Notes: generated by a model from the letters alone, not told the origin. A stretch of DNA of 34,021 bases from a bacterium (GCA_021734165.1 JAIPJL010000024.1:1-34021), one strand, 5' to 3'. Numbered from the stretch's first letter, positions 20,960 through 29,911 are shown. A program made the numbers and translations.

Positions 20960-23900
20960 ATGAGCAAAAAATTAATTGAAATGCTGACATCGTATGATGA
21001 ACCGCTGAAAAAATGTATCATGGGTAACGAAGCCGTTGCCCGCGGAGCAATTGAAGCAGGTGTTAACGGTGTTTTCGCATATCCCGGCACTCCATCAACC
21101 GAAATATCCGAAGTGTTTAATCGCATCCAGGTATTTCAGAGCGATCCTGACCAACAGAATAAATATCAGGAACATATTTCCGATCCGATATACTTTGAGT
21201 TCAGCATAAACGAAAAGATTGCCATGGAGAAAGCTATAGCCTACTCTATTGGCAATCGAAAAGCCATGTGCGTTATGAAAAGCGCCGGACTTAATGTAGG
21301 CTCCGATCCGCTGATGACAATCAGTTACCAGACTATCGGTTCAGCGCTGGTTATCGTTGTCGCTGACGATCCAGGCTGTTTTTCAAGCTCCAACGAGCAG
21401 GACTCCCGCTATTGGGGAAAAATGGCTTCTGTCCCTGTTTTTAATCCCTCTACTCCTGCTGACGCCATTACGATGACAAAAGACGCTTTTGCGTTATCCG
21501 AGCTGCTGAAACTTCCGGTTATCGTGCGCATGACAACACGCGTCAGTCACTCCAGAGGTATAGTATTTATCGGGAATGTTTCTAAAAATAATAATCATGC
21601 TGAATTTAAAAAGTCACCTCAGCATATCAACATCCCAGCCCGCACAGCAGCAGCGCACAGAAATTTACTGAACAAACTGGAAAGTGAAGCGATAATCCCT
21701 TTCCAGGAAATGAATACGGTAACTTATGTCTCTAATCAGGAAAGCAGGCATAAATCCAAACTCGGAATAATCTCCTGTGGAGTAGCGACTGCTTATGCGC
21801 TTGAATTGATAAATAATAATCGGCTTAATATTAAAATCGATATTCTAAAGATTGGCATTATTAATCCATTTCCTGTGGACATCGTCCTGAAATTCCTTAA
21901 GTGTGGCTTTGACAAAATTCTTGTTTTAGAAGAGCTTGATCCTATCATCGAGGATGAAATCAGGATAATCGCTCAAAAGAATGATCTGGATGTGCAAATA
22001 TTCGGTAAAGGTTTCGCAGGTTTATCGCCAACAGGTGAATTCAGTCTGAACATCGTACATCAGGCAATAGAGGAATTTGTGGAGATTACATTTGAATCGG
22101 CAAAAAGACTGCCTTCTGATGAAGTAAAGAATCTTATTAAGAATCTTCCACCCAGACCTCCAGCGTTGTGTCCCGGCTGCCCGCACCGCGCAACCTGGTA
22201 CACACTCAAACTCGCTCTCAGTTCACATGTCGCTAAACCTGTGCTCTGTGGCGATATAGGCTGTTTCGCGCTGGGAGCGTTTCCGCCCTTCCAATTGATT
22301 GACACCATTCACCACATGGGAATGAGCATCTCAATGGCTCAAGGGTTGTCGGAAGCCATCCACATCAGCAGGGATGAGAAGTCTAAAGTTATCGCTATGC
22401 TTGGCGATGGCACGTTCTTTCATTCAGGGATAGCATCCATACTTAACGCTGTTTATACCAAAGCCAATATAGCAGTTATCATATTCGATAATCGCACTAT
22501 TGGCATGACAGGTCATCAGTATCATCCGGGCGCTGTTGACCGCAATAATAAAGATCAGGTTGACCTCCCTGCCCTGCTCTCTGGATTGGGAGTTAATCTC
22601 ATCAAAACTGTCGATCCGAATGAGCTTAGTGAAAGCTATCAAGCCATTGAAGAGGCTTTGGCTTATAAAGGCGTATCGGTAGTAATTGCCAAATCACCAT
22701 GCGTTTTCCTGCCTGAATTTAAAGATGAGTTCCCAGAGACAAGGAAAATTGAGGTCGATCACACATTATGCAATGTCTGCCACAACCAGATTGATAGTTC
22801 GATTACATGCTCAAGAAGCAGTACAAGTGTGACAACGCTTGCCAAAGCAAGAGCCAGGATCACAGCCGATTATCATATTCCGGCAAATAAGCAATCATGC
22901 CCTGCTAATATTTGTAACCACGGCTTCCTGACAGCCATTTCGACAGGTAATTACAAAGAAGCGCTTAACATTGTCAGGGACAAAATGATCTTCGCAGGCG
23001 TCTGTGGTGATATATGCCCTAAACCCTGTGAATACCTGTACATTGAAGATGATCAACCATCAATACCCATCAGAAAGCTGAAACAATTCGTTGCTTCGAT
23101 GGAAGAGAAAGAAAACGATTTCTCCCTCCAGATAGCTCAGATGGCAGATGTTAAGAAACTGAATAAAAGCATTGCTGTCATCGGCGCAGGTCCTGCCGGA
23201 TTAAGCGCTGCTTATGATCTTATACGTACCGGATATGATGTTACGGTATTCGATAAAGAAAAAGAAGCAGGTGGATTGCTTAAGTTCGCTATTCCTGGTT
23301 TCAGAATTGATAAAGCAGGTTGTGATGCTGAAATAGAGATACTAAGCGAACTGGGTGTAAAATTCAGATTCGACACCGTTCTTGGCAGGGACATCGAAGT
23401 AGAATCTTTAAGTCATAAATTTGACGGTGTTATAATCGCTATTGGAATGGGCTTGTCAACAAGTCTCGATATGATTGAGGGAAACGTCGCTCCCGGCAAT
23501 AGATTTGACGCTATCACATTCCTAAGGCAGTTTAATGATGAAACGCTTTCCATAAGTAAAGATTCGACCATCTTCATCATCGGCGGAGGCAACAGCGCAA
23601 TCGACGCCGCTCGCGCTGCGAAGAACTACGGCGTCGAAGACGTCAGAATAATATACCGGCGCACACGCGAGGAAATGCCCGCTTTCGATGAAGAAGTCGA
23701 TGCAGCCTTTGCTGAAGGCGTCCAGATTACATATAAAACTGTTATCGATACCTGCAGAATGACAGATTCCGGCAGGATCAGCGTTACACTCAAATCTTTC
23801 AAGGACGATCAGGACTTGGGCGAAATGCAGTGCGATTATATAATCACTGCCACCGGACAGAAGGGACATGAAAGAAGCGTTATATCCGAAGCAGTAGATA

Positions 23901-24361
23901 TTGATAAGAGCAACCGTATCACTGCCGATCCTGAAACTGGTAAAACGAAATACGGCAACGTATTTGTCGCTGGTGATATATCCGCAGATAATCATGTAAG
24001 CGTCATTGGCGCTATCGCCAGCGGTAAGAAAGCAGCCAATGGTATCAGGCAGTTACTTGAAGACTATACTTACGATTACGAAGGCGCTGAAGCATTACGC
24101 ATCCTGAACTCACCGGAAGCATACCGGATGAAACCTCGCCCCAGCGATGACCACAGACTGACTGAGGCTGAAGTCATTGAGTTAGCTTCACAATTCGAGC
24201 ACTATCAGGTTTGTGGCAAATGCGATCACTGCATTGAGAATTTCGCCTGTCCGGCTTTGATCAAGATTAACGGAAAAATTGTAATCGATGATGCACAATG
24301 CACCAAATGTGGTTTGTGTATAGACGTCTGTCTTAATAATGCGATTCATTGGGTAGATTAA
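20960..24361 (+). CDS. IorA-type 2-oxoacid:ferredoxin oxidoreductase with inserted GltD module
   Basis: This 1133-residue fusion starts with an indolepyruvate:ferredoxin oxidoreductase alpha-type region: NGVFAYPGTPSTE near 35, CPGCPHRATWY near 408 and the TPP-binding LGDGTFFHSG near 480. From about 600 to 1060 it becomes a GltD-like NADPH oxidoreductase with cluster cysteines (CPANIC, CGDICPKPCE), FAD site IAVIGAGPAGLSAA near 740 and NADPH site IIGGGNSAIDAA near 873. It ends with the usual IorA ferredoxin domain (CGKCDHC...CP, CTKCGLCIDVC). The GltD module thus lies between the TPP domain and the terminal clusters of IorA. It could decarboxylate an arylpyruvate to acyl-CoA and link the electrons to NADP+. 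IorB follows. Confidence 0.9.
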   Translation: MSKKLIEMLTSYDEPLKKCIMGNEAVARGAIEAGVNGVFAYPGTPSTEISEVFNRIQVFQSDPDQQNKYQEHISDPIYFEFSINEKIAMEKAIAYSIGNRKAMCVMKSAGLNVGSDPLMTISYQTIGSALVIVVADDPGCFSSSNEQDSRYWGKMASVPVFNPSTPADAITMTKDAFALSELLKLPVIVRMTTRVSHSRGIVFIGNVSKNNNHAEFKKSPQHINIPARTAAAHRNLLNKLESEAIIPFQEMNTVTYVSNQESRHKSKLGIISCGVATAYALELINNNRLNIKIDILKIGIINPFPVDIVLKFLKCGFDKILVLEELDPIIEDEIRIIAQKNDLDVQIFGKGFAGLSPTGEFSLNIVHQAIEEFVEITFESAKRLPSDEVKNLIKNLPPRPPALCPGCPHRATWYTLKLALSSHVAKPVLCGDIGCFALGAFPPFQLIDTIHHMGMSISMAQGLSEAIHISRDEKSKVIAMLGDGTFFHSGIASILNAVYTKANIAVIIFDNRTIGMTGHQYHPGAVDRNNKDQVDLPALLSGLGVNLIKTVDPNELSESYQAIEEALAYKGVSVVIAKSPCVFLPEFKDEFPETRKIEVDHTLCNVCHNQIDSSITCSRSSTSVTTLAKARARITADYHIPANKQSCPANICNHGFLTAISTGNYKEALNIVRDKMIFAGVCGDICPKPCEYLYIEDDQPSIPIRKLKQFVASMEEKENDFSLQIAQMADVKKLNKSIAVIGAGPAGLSAAYDLIRTGYDVTVFDKEKEAGGLLKFAIPGFRIDKAGCDAEIEILSELGVKFRFDTVLGRDIEVESLSHKFDGVIIAIGMGLSTSLDMIEGNVAPGNRFDAITFLRQFNDETLSISKDSTIFIIGGGNSAIDAARAAKNYGVEDVRIIYRRTREEMPAFDEEVDAAFAEGVQITYKTVIDTCRMTDSGRISVTLKSFKDDQDLGEMQCDYIITATGQKGHERSVISEAVDIDKSNRITADPETGKTKYGNVFVAGDISADNHVSVIGAIASGKKAANGIRQLLEDYTYDYEGAEALRILNSPEAYRMKPRPSDDHRLTEAEVIELASQFEHYQVCGKCDHCIENFACPALIKINGKIVIDDAQCTKCGLCIDVCLNNAIHWVD

Positions 24362-24362
24362 C

Positions 24363-24944
24363 ATGAACAAAACAAGCAAAATGCTGATAGCCGGAATAGG
24401 CGGACAGGGCGTCGTTTACCTGACCAACCTTGTCACCGAAGCAGCACTTGCTGCCGATATTCCGGTTGCATCCAGCGAAATACATGGTCTTGCGCAGAGG
24501 CGAGGATCTGTTGTTGCGGGAGTCACGTTCGGTGAGAATACTTACGGATACATCGAGGAAGCCGGCGCAGAATTCCTAATCGGATTGGAGCCGTTGGAAG
24601 CTATCCGCTGCCTGCCGTTGCTAAACACTGAAAGCAAGGTTGTCGTTGACAACAATCCGATCTACCCTCATTCGGTAACGGTTGGACAAACAACATATCC
24701 TGATATAGATTCATTCGTTGATTTTCTTAGGACGAACATCAAGCAGGTTGTGTTTAATAAAGGTTTTGATGAGAATTTGCATCCTATATTAAGAAACGTC
24801 TATTTATTGGGCAGAGCGGTTTCGCTTGAGGATTTCCCGATACCGGTCGAGAGCATTGAAACCGCCATCAAAGCAACAGCGCGTGAAAAATACCTTGATG
24901 CAAGCATCGAAGCTTTTCAATTAGGACTTAACAAGGAAATTTAA
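24363..24944 (+). CDS. iorB: Indolepyruvate:ferredoxin oxidoreductase beta subunit
   Basis: This 193-residue protein has the gamma-type domain of 2-oxoacid:ferredoxin oxidoreductases: MLIAGIGGQGVVYLTNLV, SEIHGLAQRRGSVV and the GLEPLEAIR segment that contacts CoA or the TPP domain. It starts one base after the IorA-type gene, so the two form one enzyme. Substrates of IorAB are usually aryl-2-oxoacids such as indolepyruvate or phenylpyruvate. Its last codons (cttaacaagga) resemble the first bases of the palindromic repeat that begins at 24941 and overlaps the stop. Confidence 0.92.
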   Translation: MNKTSKMLIAGIGGQGVVYLTNLVTEAALAADIPVASSEIHGLAQRRGSVVAGVTFGENTYGYIEEAGAEFLIGLEPLEAIRCLPLLNTESKVVVDNNPIYPHSVTVGQTTYPDIDSFVDFLRTNIKQVVFNKGFDENLHPILRNVYLLGRAVSLEDFPIPVESIETAIKATAREKYLDASIEAFQLGLNKEI

Positions 24945-25006
24945 CAAGGATGAACAGGATGAATAGGATTTTATAGTATCCTGAATATCCTGCATATCCT
25001 TGTTAA
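24941..25006. repeat. ATCCTG/CAGGAT palindrome, copy 1
   Basis: TTAACAAGGATGAACAGGAT on the left faces ATCCTGCATATCCTTGTTAA on the right across ATTTTATAGT. Copies lie at 25391 and 25890. It overlaps the IorB stop codon and precedes the GxxExxY gene. The arms are built from repeated ATCCTG words. Confidence 0.85.
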
Positions 25007-25020
25007 AAATAGAGTTATCA

Positions 25021-25426
25021 ATGTTACCACACCAGGAAATTACTCATAAAATAATCGGATGCTGCTTTGATGTTATAAATGAATTGGGAGCCGGTTTCTT
25101 AGAATCCGTTTATGAAAATGCTTTAATGGTTGCTTTTCAGGAAAAAGGAATATTTGCCGAAACACAAGTACCTCTGAATGTCTTTTACCATGAAAACAAC
25201 GTTGGGCACTTTATTGCAGATATTGTCGTTGAAAAAACTATACTTTTAGAATTAAAAACTGTTAAAAAAGCTCTTACCGGAGCATCAGGCACAGGTTATT
25301 AACTATCTTAAAGCAACTGGTTTGGAGGTAGGTCTGTTGATTAACTTCGGAAATACAAAACTTGAATATAAAAGGCTTTACGGGAAAAGACTTAACACGG
25401 ATAAACAGGATGAACAGGATTTATAG
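25021..25426 (+). pseudogene. GxxExxY protein gene with a frameshift
   Basis: From ATG 25021 the first 86 codons or so match the GxxExxY family: ITHKIIGCCFDVINELGAGFLESVYENAL, then ADIVVEKTILLELKTVK, resembling a PD-(D/E)xK nuclease-like core. One base appears lost near 25275, so the frame runs into TAA at 25300. The conserved remainder (PEHQAQVINYLKATGLEVG and NFGNTKLEYKRLYGK) continues in the next frame to the TAG at 25424, inside a palindrome. Function of the family is unknown. This copy should be inactive unless the shift is a sequencing error. Confidence 0.85.
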
Positions 25427-25459
25427 TTTTTATCCTGTTTATCCTGTATATCCTTGTTT
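25391..25459. repeat. ATCCTG/CAGGAT palindrome, copy 2
   Basis: CTTAACACGGATAAACAGGA on the left faces TATCCTGTATATCCTTGTTT on the right. Together with the preceding TACGGGAAAAGA it forms a direct repeat of about 85 bases with 25866-25959. It overlaps the end of the GxxExxY pseudogene. Confidence 0.85.
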
Positions 25460-25468
25460 GTGAGTCTG

Positions 25469-25846
25469 ATGCAATTTTCCAAAGGCAATCAGTCTGAAAG
25501 AACTCAGTCCAATGAAACAAGCATAGTAATCTGTCGTTTTGCCATTATCGCTATTGGTTTATTGTTACTTTGGTGGTCGCATAGCTCAGTCATTATAATT
25601 CCGTCTTTAATCCTATTGCTGATCTCATACTTATTTAAAAATTCTTACGCGTTATGGACGGCTTTTGTTCTGAACACTTGTTTTATCTTTTGGATGATAG
25701 CGGACATGTTATCGGCAGGACACTCGCCAATGGATAGTTTAAAAACGATGTCGGCTTTATATATCTGGATTCTTTCAATACTGATGATACCTCTTGGATT
25801 ATTGATTGGTTTATTAATCAGCTTATGGTTAAAGCCTTCAGAGTAA
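25469..25846 (+). CDS. Small membrane protein of unknown function
   Basis: This protein has 125 residues from ATG 25469 (a TTG at 25454 is possible but lies in the palindrome). Four hydrophobic segments are visible: ICRFAIIAIGLLLLWW, VIIIPSLILLLISYLF, LWTAFVLNTCFIFWMI and IWILSILMIPLGLLIGLLIS. No catalytic motif is seen and I do not recognise the family. No clear ribosome site is present. It is the only gene between two long direct repeats that include a GxxExxY 3' end, so it may be inserted cargo. Confidence 0.55.
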   Translation: MQFSKGNQSERTQSNETSIVICRFAIIAIGLLLLWWSHSSVIIIPSLILLLISYLFKNSYALWTAFVLNTCFIFWMIADMLSAGHSPMDSLKTMSALYIWILSILMIPLGLLIGLLISLWLKPSE

Positions 25847-25865
25847 TCCGGTTTCGGAGAACTGA

Positions 25866-25959
25866 CTACTTAAATATACGGGAAAAAACTTAACAAGGAT
25901 AATCATGATGATCAGGATTTATAAATTTTTATCCTGAATATCCTGTACATCCGTGTTAA
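25866..25959. repeat. Second GxxExxY tail and ATCCTG palindrome, copy 3
   Basis: The sequence from TATACGGGAAAAAACTTAAC matches the end of the GxxExxY gene (25379-25396) and runs on through the palindrome (25890-25959). It is the right-hand partner of the 25373-25459 repeat. The coding part is only a fragment of about eight codons. It lies just upstream of the CoxS gene. Confidence 0.75.
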
Positions 25960-25977
25960 AAAAATAATAGTAAAACA

Positions 25978-26457
25978 ATGAGTCAATCCATTAAAATAAA
26001 CTTCACAATCAACGGCAAACGGACGGAACTTACAATTCCTCCCTACATGCTGCTGATAGACCTGATCCGCGAGGAATTGGGTTTAAAAGGGACTAAGCCT
26101 GGCTGCCTCGAAGGAGAATGCGGAGCCTGTACGGTGCTGGTGAATGGTGAAGCGGTTAACTCCTGCCTCTACCTCGCGATCAATGTGGATGGCAAGGAAG
26201 TTATCACCGTCGAAGGACTGCCTGTCACGCCGGAAGGCGAAATCGATCCTGTGCAGGAAGCTTTAATACAGCACGGCGCAGTGCAATGCGGTTTCTGCAC
26301 ACCCGGCATGGTGATGTCGATTAAATCGTTCGTAGCACAGTGCAACAAAGACAATATCATTCCTTCACCGGATGAGATTAAAAAAGCCATCGAAGGAAAC
26401 CTCTGCCGTTGCACTGGTTACGTTAAGATCGTCGAAGCAGTCGAATCACTGTTCTGA
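25978..26457 (+). CDS. coxS: Molybdenum hydroxylase 2Fe-2S subunit
   Basis: This 159-residue protein is the small subunit of a xanthine-dehydrogenase-family molybdenum hydroxylase. It has the plant-type cluster C43, C48, C51, C63 (GCLEGECGACTVLVNG) and the helical-domain cluster C104, C107, C143, C145 (QCGFCTPGM; LCRCTGY). These pass electrons from molybdopterin to FAD. It is canonical in length. The large and FAD subunits follow, giving the order S-L-M. Confidence 0.93.
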   Translation: MSQSIKINFTINGKRTELTIPPYMLLIDLIREELGLKGTKPGCLEGECGACTVLVNGEAVNSCLYLAINVDGKEVITVEGLPVTPEGEIDPVQEALIQHGAVQCGFCTPGMVMSIKSFVAQCNKDNIIPSPDEIKKAIEGNLCRCTGYVKIVEAVESLF

Positions 26458-26461
26458 GTTT

Positions 26462-26516
26462 AGAGTTCACTCTTCAGAGTGCTTCTATTTATTCTACAAG
26501 CTAAAGCTTGAACTCT
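26462..26516. repeat. AGAGTTC palindrome between CoxS and CoxL
   Basis: The outer arms AGAGTTCA (26462-26469) and TGAACTCT (26509-26516) enclose CACTC...GAGTG (26468-26481) and the perfect palindrome CAAGCTAAAGCTTG (26497-26510). It lies 27 bases before the CoxL start, and AAGGA follows it. Its word family differs from the other repeats here. Confidence 0.75.
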
Positions 26517-26542
26517 GAACTTCTATTTCAAGGAAATTTGTT

Positions 26543-28837
26543 GTGAAGAAAGACTTAAAAGTAATCGGCAAACCTACTCCCAAACTGGACGCACGCATCA
26601 GAGCCAGCGGACAGGCTGTTTACGGTCAGGACGTTGTACTGCCGAACATGCTGCATGGAGCGATTCTGCGTACGAAATATCCGGTTGCAGATATTGTATC
26701 TATTGACGTCTCCAAAGCGATGCAACTTCCCGGTGTTGTTGCCGTCATCACCGGTGACGATATTAACGCCAACAACATCAATTACAAACGCGACAATCCC
26801 GTTCTAAAGCGTGGCAGAGTGAACTGCATCCGCGATGAGATCGCCGCTGTAGCGGCAGTTACCCGCGAGATCGCTCAGGAAGCCGTAAAACTCATCGAGG
26901 TCAAATACAATGTCAAAGAAGGCATCTTCGATCCCTTCGAAGCGCTGAAAGACGACGCCCCACAGATCAACGAATTCGTTAAAGGTGATCAACACATAAA
27001 CATAGCGCATCCTTTCTACTACGAACACGGTGATATCGAAGCTCAGAAAAGAAAGAGCGCTGTTATCATAAAAACCCGCTTTGAACTTCCCCGGATGACG
27101 CACTGCTGTCTGGCTCCCTGTGCGATTACAGCGGATTACTCAAATGTAGATAAACGGTTAACACTTTACTGCGTTACTCAAATTCCGTTCCTTTTCCAAA
27201 GAGATATGGCGCGTGTGCTCAACATGGCGCCATCCGATATCAGGATCATACAAACCGTCATCGGCGGAGGTTTCGGCAGCAAACTCGATATGTATCCTTA
27301 CGAGCCGATCTGCGCGCTGCTATCCATGGAAACAGGACGACCGGTTCAGATAACCTTTGATCGTGAAGAGGAATTCATTGCTTCACCAACCCGTCAGAAA
27401 ATGACGATAGACCTGACGTCCGGCGCTGACAGCAAAGGCAAATTCACATTCAGAGAAGCTCGTATTATAATGGATAACGGAGCTTATACGTCATGGGGCG
27501 CTACTACTCCCTTTGTTATGATGCAGACTTTTTCCTCTATGTACCAGCTTCCGGCTTGCATTTTTGATGCGAAAGCAGTTTATACCAACAACGTCTATGC
27601 CGGTTCATTTAGAGGTTACGGCAATCCACAAGCAACGTTCGCAGTCGAACGAAACATCGATCTGCTCGCTGAAAAACTCGGAATGGACAAGTTCGAGATA
27701 CGACTTAAAAATGCAAATTATAAAGATGAACTGACCGGACAGGAGATGAAGTTTATATCCTGTGGACATAAAGAAGCATTGGAAATAGTTTCTGATAAAT
27801 CAGGATACTCTCCTTGTCATTCCCGCGAAGGCGGGAATCTAAGCAACCGTTACAAACGCGGAATCGGCTTTGCATCCATGCTGCATGTAGGCGGTGGCGC
27901 CAAGATCTACCCATCCGATGGCTGTGGAACAAATCTTAAAATGGACGATTTCGGAAAACTGACTATCATCACCGGCTCAAGCGAGATCGGACAGGGATCT
28001 GAGACCGTTCTGGCGATGATGGCGTCTGAAGAGCTGGGAATCGATTTAAAAAACATTAAGGTCATTAACACCGATACCGATATCAAGCCCTGGGACGTTG
28101 GAGTACATGCTTCGCGGACTACCTTTGTGGCTGGTAATTCCCTGCTCGGAGCGCTTAAACTGCTGAAAGAGAAATTGTCAAATAAGGCAGCACAGTTGCT
28201 TAAGACTGAAATTGATGATCTTGTTTACGAAGACGGTTTGATCGAATCAACAACAAGTGGTGAATCGTTCAAGATAGACAAAGTTGTAAGGGAAATTCAC
28301 TTTAAACCTCCAAATGAACTGTGCGCAGTATATTATTACTACGAGCCGGGTAGTGAGTTTCAGGACAAGTATTACAAAGGTAATGTTTCGGATACCTACG
28401 CCTTTGCTGCACAGGCTATTGAAGTCGAAGTCGATACTTATACCGGCAACATTAAAGTACTCGATATTCACGTAGCTCAGGATGTTGGAAAGGTCATAAA
28501 TCCACTCGGATTAGCCGGACAGATCGAAGGTGGCGTCGTGATGGGAATGGGATATGCGCTGCTCGAAGAGTTGTATTCTGAAAAAGGTTATATACTTAAT
28601 CCAAACTTCCATGACTATAAAATTCCGACATCGGTTGATATTCCCAATATACATTTCTACCCCGTCGAAACAAACGATCCGTATGGGCCTTACGGCGCCA
28701 AGGGCGTCGGTGAAGCGCCGCTCATTCCGACTGCTCCAGCGATTGCCAACGCTATAGTTGATGCAATTGGAATCAGGATTGTCGATCTGCCGATTACACC
28801 GGAAAAGGTTTTAAAAGCCCTTAAAAATGATGCTTGA
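26543..28837 (+). CDS. coxL: Molybdenum hydroxylase large (molybdopterin) subunit
   Basis: This 764-residue protein carries the molybdenum cofactor. Family motifs are GGGFGSKLDMYPYEP near 238, the FRGYGNPQ loop near 355 (xanthine dehydrogenase/4-hydroxybenzoyl-CoA reductase type rather than the CO dehydrogenase 'AYxCSFR' type), a SSEIGQGSET segment and KGVGEAP with the catalytic Glu724. It probably hydroxylates a heterocycle or reduces or oxidises an aromatic acyl-CoA; the substrate is unknown. Residues 425-433 (CHSREGGNL) are encoded by a GTCATTCCCGC palindrome lying in frame, an insertion between the substrate domains. GTG at 26543 with AAGGA upstream is the start. Confidence 0.92.
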   Translation: MKKDLKVIGKPTPKLDARIRASGQAVYGQDVVLPNMLHGAILRTKYPVADIVSIDVSKAMQLPGVVAVITGDDINANNINYKRDNPVLKRGRVNCIRDEIAAVAAVTREIAQEAVKLIEVKYNVKEGIFDPFEALKDDAPQINEFVKGDQHINIAHPFYYEHGDIEAQKRKSAVIIKTRFELPRMTHCCLAPCAITADYSNVDKRLTLYCVTQIPFLFQRDMARVLNMAPSDIRIIQTVIGGGFGSKLDMYPYEPICALLSMETGRPVQITFDREEEFIASPTRQKMTIDLTSGADSKGKFTFREARIIMDNGAYTSWGATTPFVMMQTFSSMYQLPACIFDAKAVYTNNVYAGSFRGYGNPQATFAVERNIDLLAEKLGMDKFEIRLKNANYKDELTGQEMKFISCGHKEALEIVSDKSGYSPCHSREGGNLSNRYKRGIGFASMLHVGGGAKIYPSDGCGTNLKMDDFGKLTIITGSSEIGQGSETVLAMMASEELGIDLKNIKVINTDTDIKPWDVGVHASRTTFVAGNSLLGALKLLKEKLSNKAAQLLKTEIDDLVYEDGLIESTTSGESFKIDKVVREIHFKPPNELCAVYYYYEPGSEFQDKYYKGNVSDTYAFAAQAIEVEVDTYTGNIKVLDIHVAQDVGKVINPLGLAGQIEGGVVMGMGYALLEELYSEKGYILNPNFHDYKIPTSVDIPNIHFYPVETNDPYGPYGAKGVGEAPLIPTAPAIANAIVDAIGIRIVDLPITPEKVLKALKNDA
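27816..27839. repeat. GTCATTCCCGC palindrome inserted in frame in coxL
   Basis: Perfect 8-base arms ATTCCCGC and GCGGGAAT flank GAAG. The 24-base unit is the same family as at 51-75 and 11123-11147. It encodes part of CHSREGGNL without breaking the large-subunit frame. Together with flanking residues it adds a loop before KRGIGFAS, which starts the next conserved block. Confidence 0.9.
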
Positions 28838-28858
28838 TAAAAAATTCACGAGTCAATT

Positions 28859-28992
28859 CAATACTTTTTGGTACGGAGTATTGTATATTATAGAGTTATC
28901 GTTAATAATACTGGCACGAGGATTAAGAACGCTGTAAGGTGCGTCACCTGACAAGTATATACAATCTCTGCGTCGGGTAACGCACACCCTAC
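28859..28992. repeat. Two palindromes upstream of coxM
   Basis: The first is CAATACT (28859-28865) paired with AGTATTG (28877-28883). The second has arms GTAAGGTGCGTCACCTGAC (28934-28952) and a matching GTCGGGTAACGCACACCCTAC-type arm (28972-28992), a GTGCGTCACC word family found nowhere else in the window. The 193-base gap between coxL and coxM holds nothing else I can recognise. Whether these affect coxM expression is unknown. Confidence 0.7.
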
Positions 28993-29030
28993 TCCACTCT
29001 TCAAATTAGTGTCGGTAATAAGGATTTTGA

Positions 29031-29900
29031 ATGAAGTTTAACGTCGTAAGCCCTGAAAATACTAAAGAATTACTTGAACTGATTTCTGTAAATCAAGACA
29101 GATATTTCAGATTTGGCGCCGGATATACAGACCTGTTAATTGAACTAAAAAAACAACCCGACGAAGACCTGACCGTTATCAACCTTGCTCAATTAACCGA
29201 CGATATTTTTACAGCCATCTCGAAAATTGCTGACGGTTTTCGCATCGGCTCTCTCGTAACAGCAAAACGCATCTCACTTAGCAAAGATTTACAGAGCAAT
29301 TACAGCGTTTTAACTGAAGCTGCAAAAAAACTTGCATCAGGACAGGTTAGACAGGTAGCAACGATTGGTGGAAATATCTGCACTGCTTCACCGGCAGGTG
29401 ATATGGCTTGCGCATTGGTCGCTCTTCAAGCAAATTGCGAGATTCTCAACTCTAACGGAACCCTACGGATAATTCCTATTACAGATTTTTTCACCGGAGT
29501 TCGTACTACCGTTTTACAAAAAGATGAAGTTTTACGCAGCATAGTAATTCCATCAAATAATAGAAAAAATAAGATATATTCCAATTTCATTAAAATTGGA
29601 ACACGTCGCGCAATGGAATGCTCAATTGTATCCTTAGCATACCATATACTAACAGATGAAAAATCTATCATAACCCACGCGGGTATTGCTTTAGGATCTG
29701 TTGCGCCTACTATTATGCTTGCAAAGTCAGCATGTGATTATCTGTTAGGTAAAAGCTTTTCTTCATTAAATCCATCGGAAATAAAAGAATTTTCACAGAA
29801 AATTCTGGAATATGCTTCACCGATCTCAGACATCAGGGCTTCTGCATGGTATCGAACAGAAGTACTTGGTAACGTCGCAAAAAGTATATTCGAAAACTAA
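29031..29900 (+). CDS. coxM: Molybdenum hydroxylase FAD subunit
   Basis: This 289-residue protein is the FAD-binding subunit of the molybdenum hydroxylase. FRFGAGYTDLL near residue 25 and the FAD-contacting TIGGNICTASPAGDM near 109 are clear, with the C-terminal CO-dehydrogenase-flavoprotein domain after 180. No extra cysteine insert is present, so it lacks the additional 4Fe-4S cluster of true 4-hydroxybenzoyl-CoA reductase. It should pass electrons to NAD or another acceptor. It comes last in the S-L-M order. Confidence 0.9.
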   Translation: MKFNVVSPENTKELLELISVNQDRYFRFGAGYTDLLIELKKQPDEDLTVINLAQLTDDIFTAISKIADGFRIGSLVTAKRISLSKDLQSNYSVLTEAAKKLASGQVRQVATIGGNICTASPAGDMACALVALQANCEILNSNGTLRIIPITDFFTGVRTTVLQKDEVLRSIVIPSNNRKNKIYSNFIKIGTRRAMECSIVSLAYHILTDEKSIITHAGIALGSVAPTIMLAKSACDYLLGKSFSSLNPSEIKEFSQKILEYASPISDIRASAWYRTEVLGNVAKSIFEN

Positions 29901-29911
29901 CAAAGGAAACA

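Noticed and set aside
24941-25959. CRISPR-like array of ATCCTG repeats
   Set aside because: Only three palindromic copies with genes between them, no uniform spacers and no cas genes.
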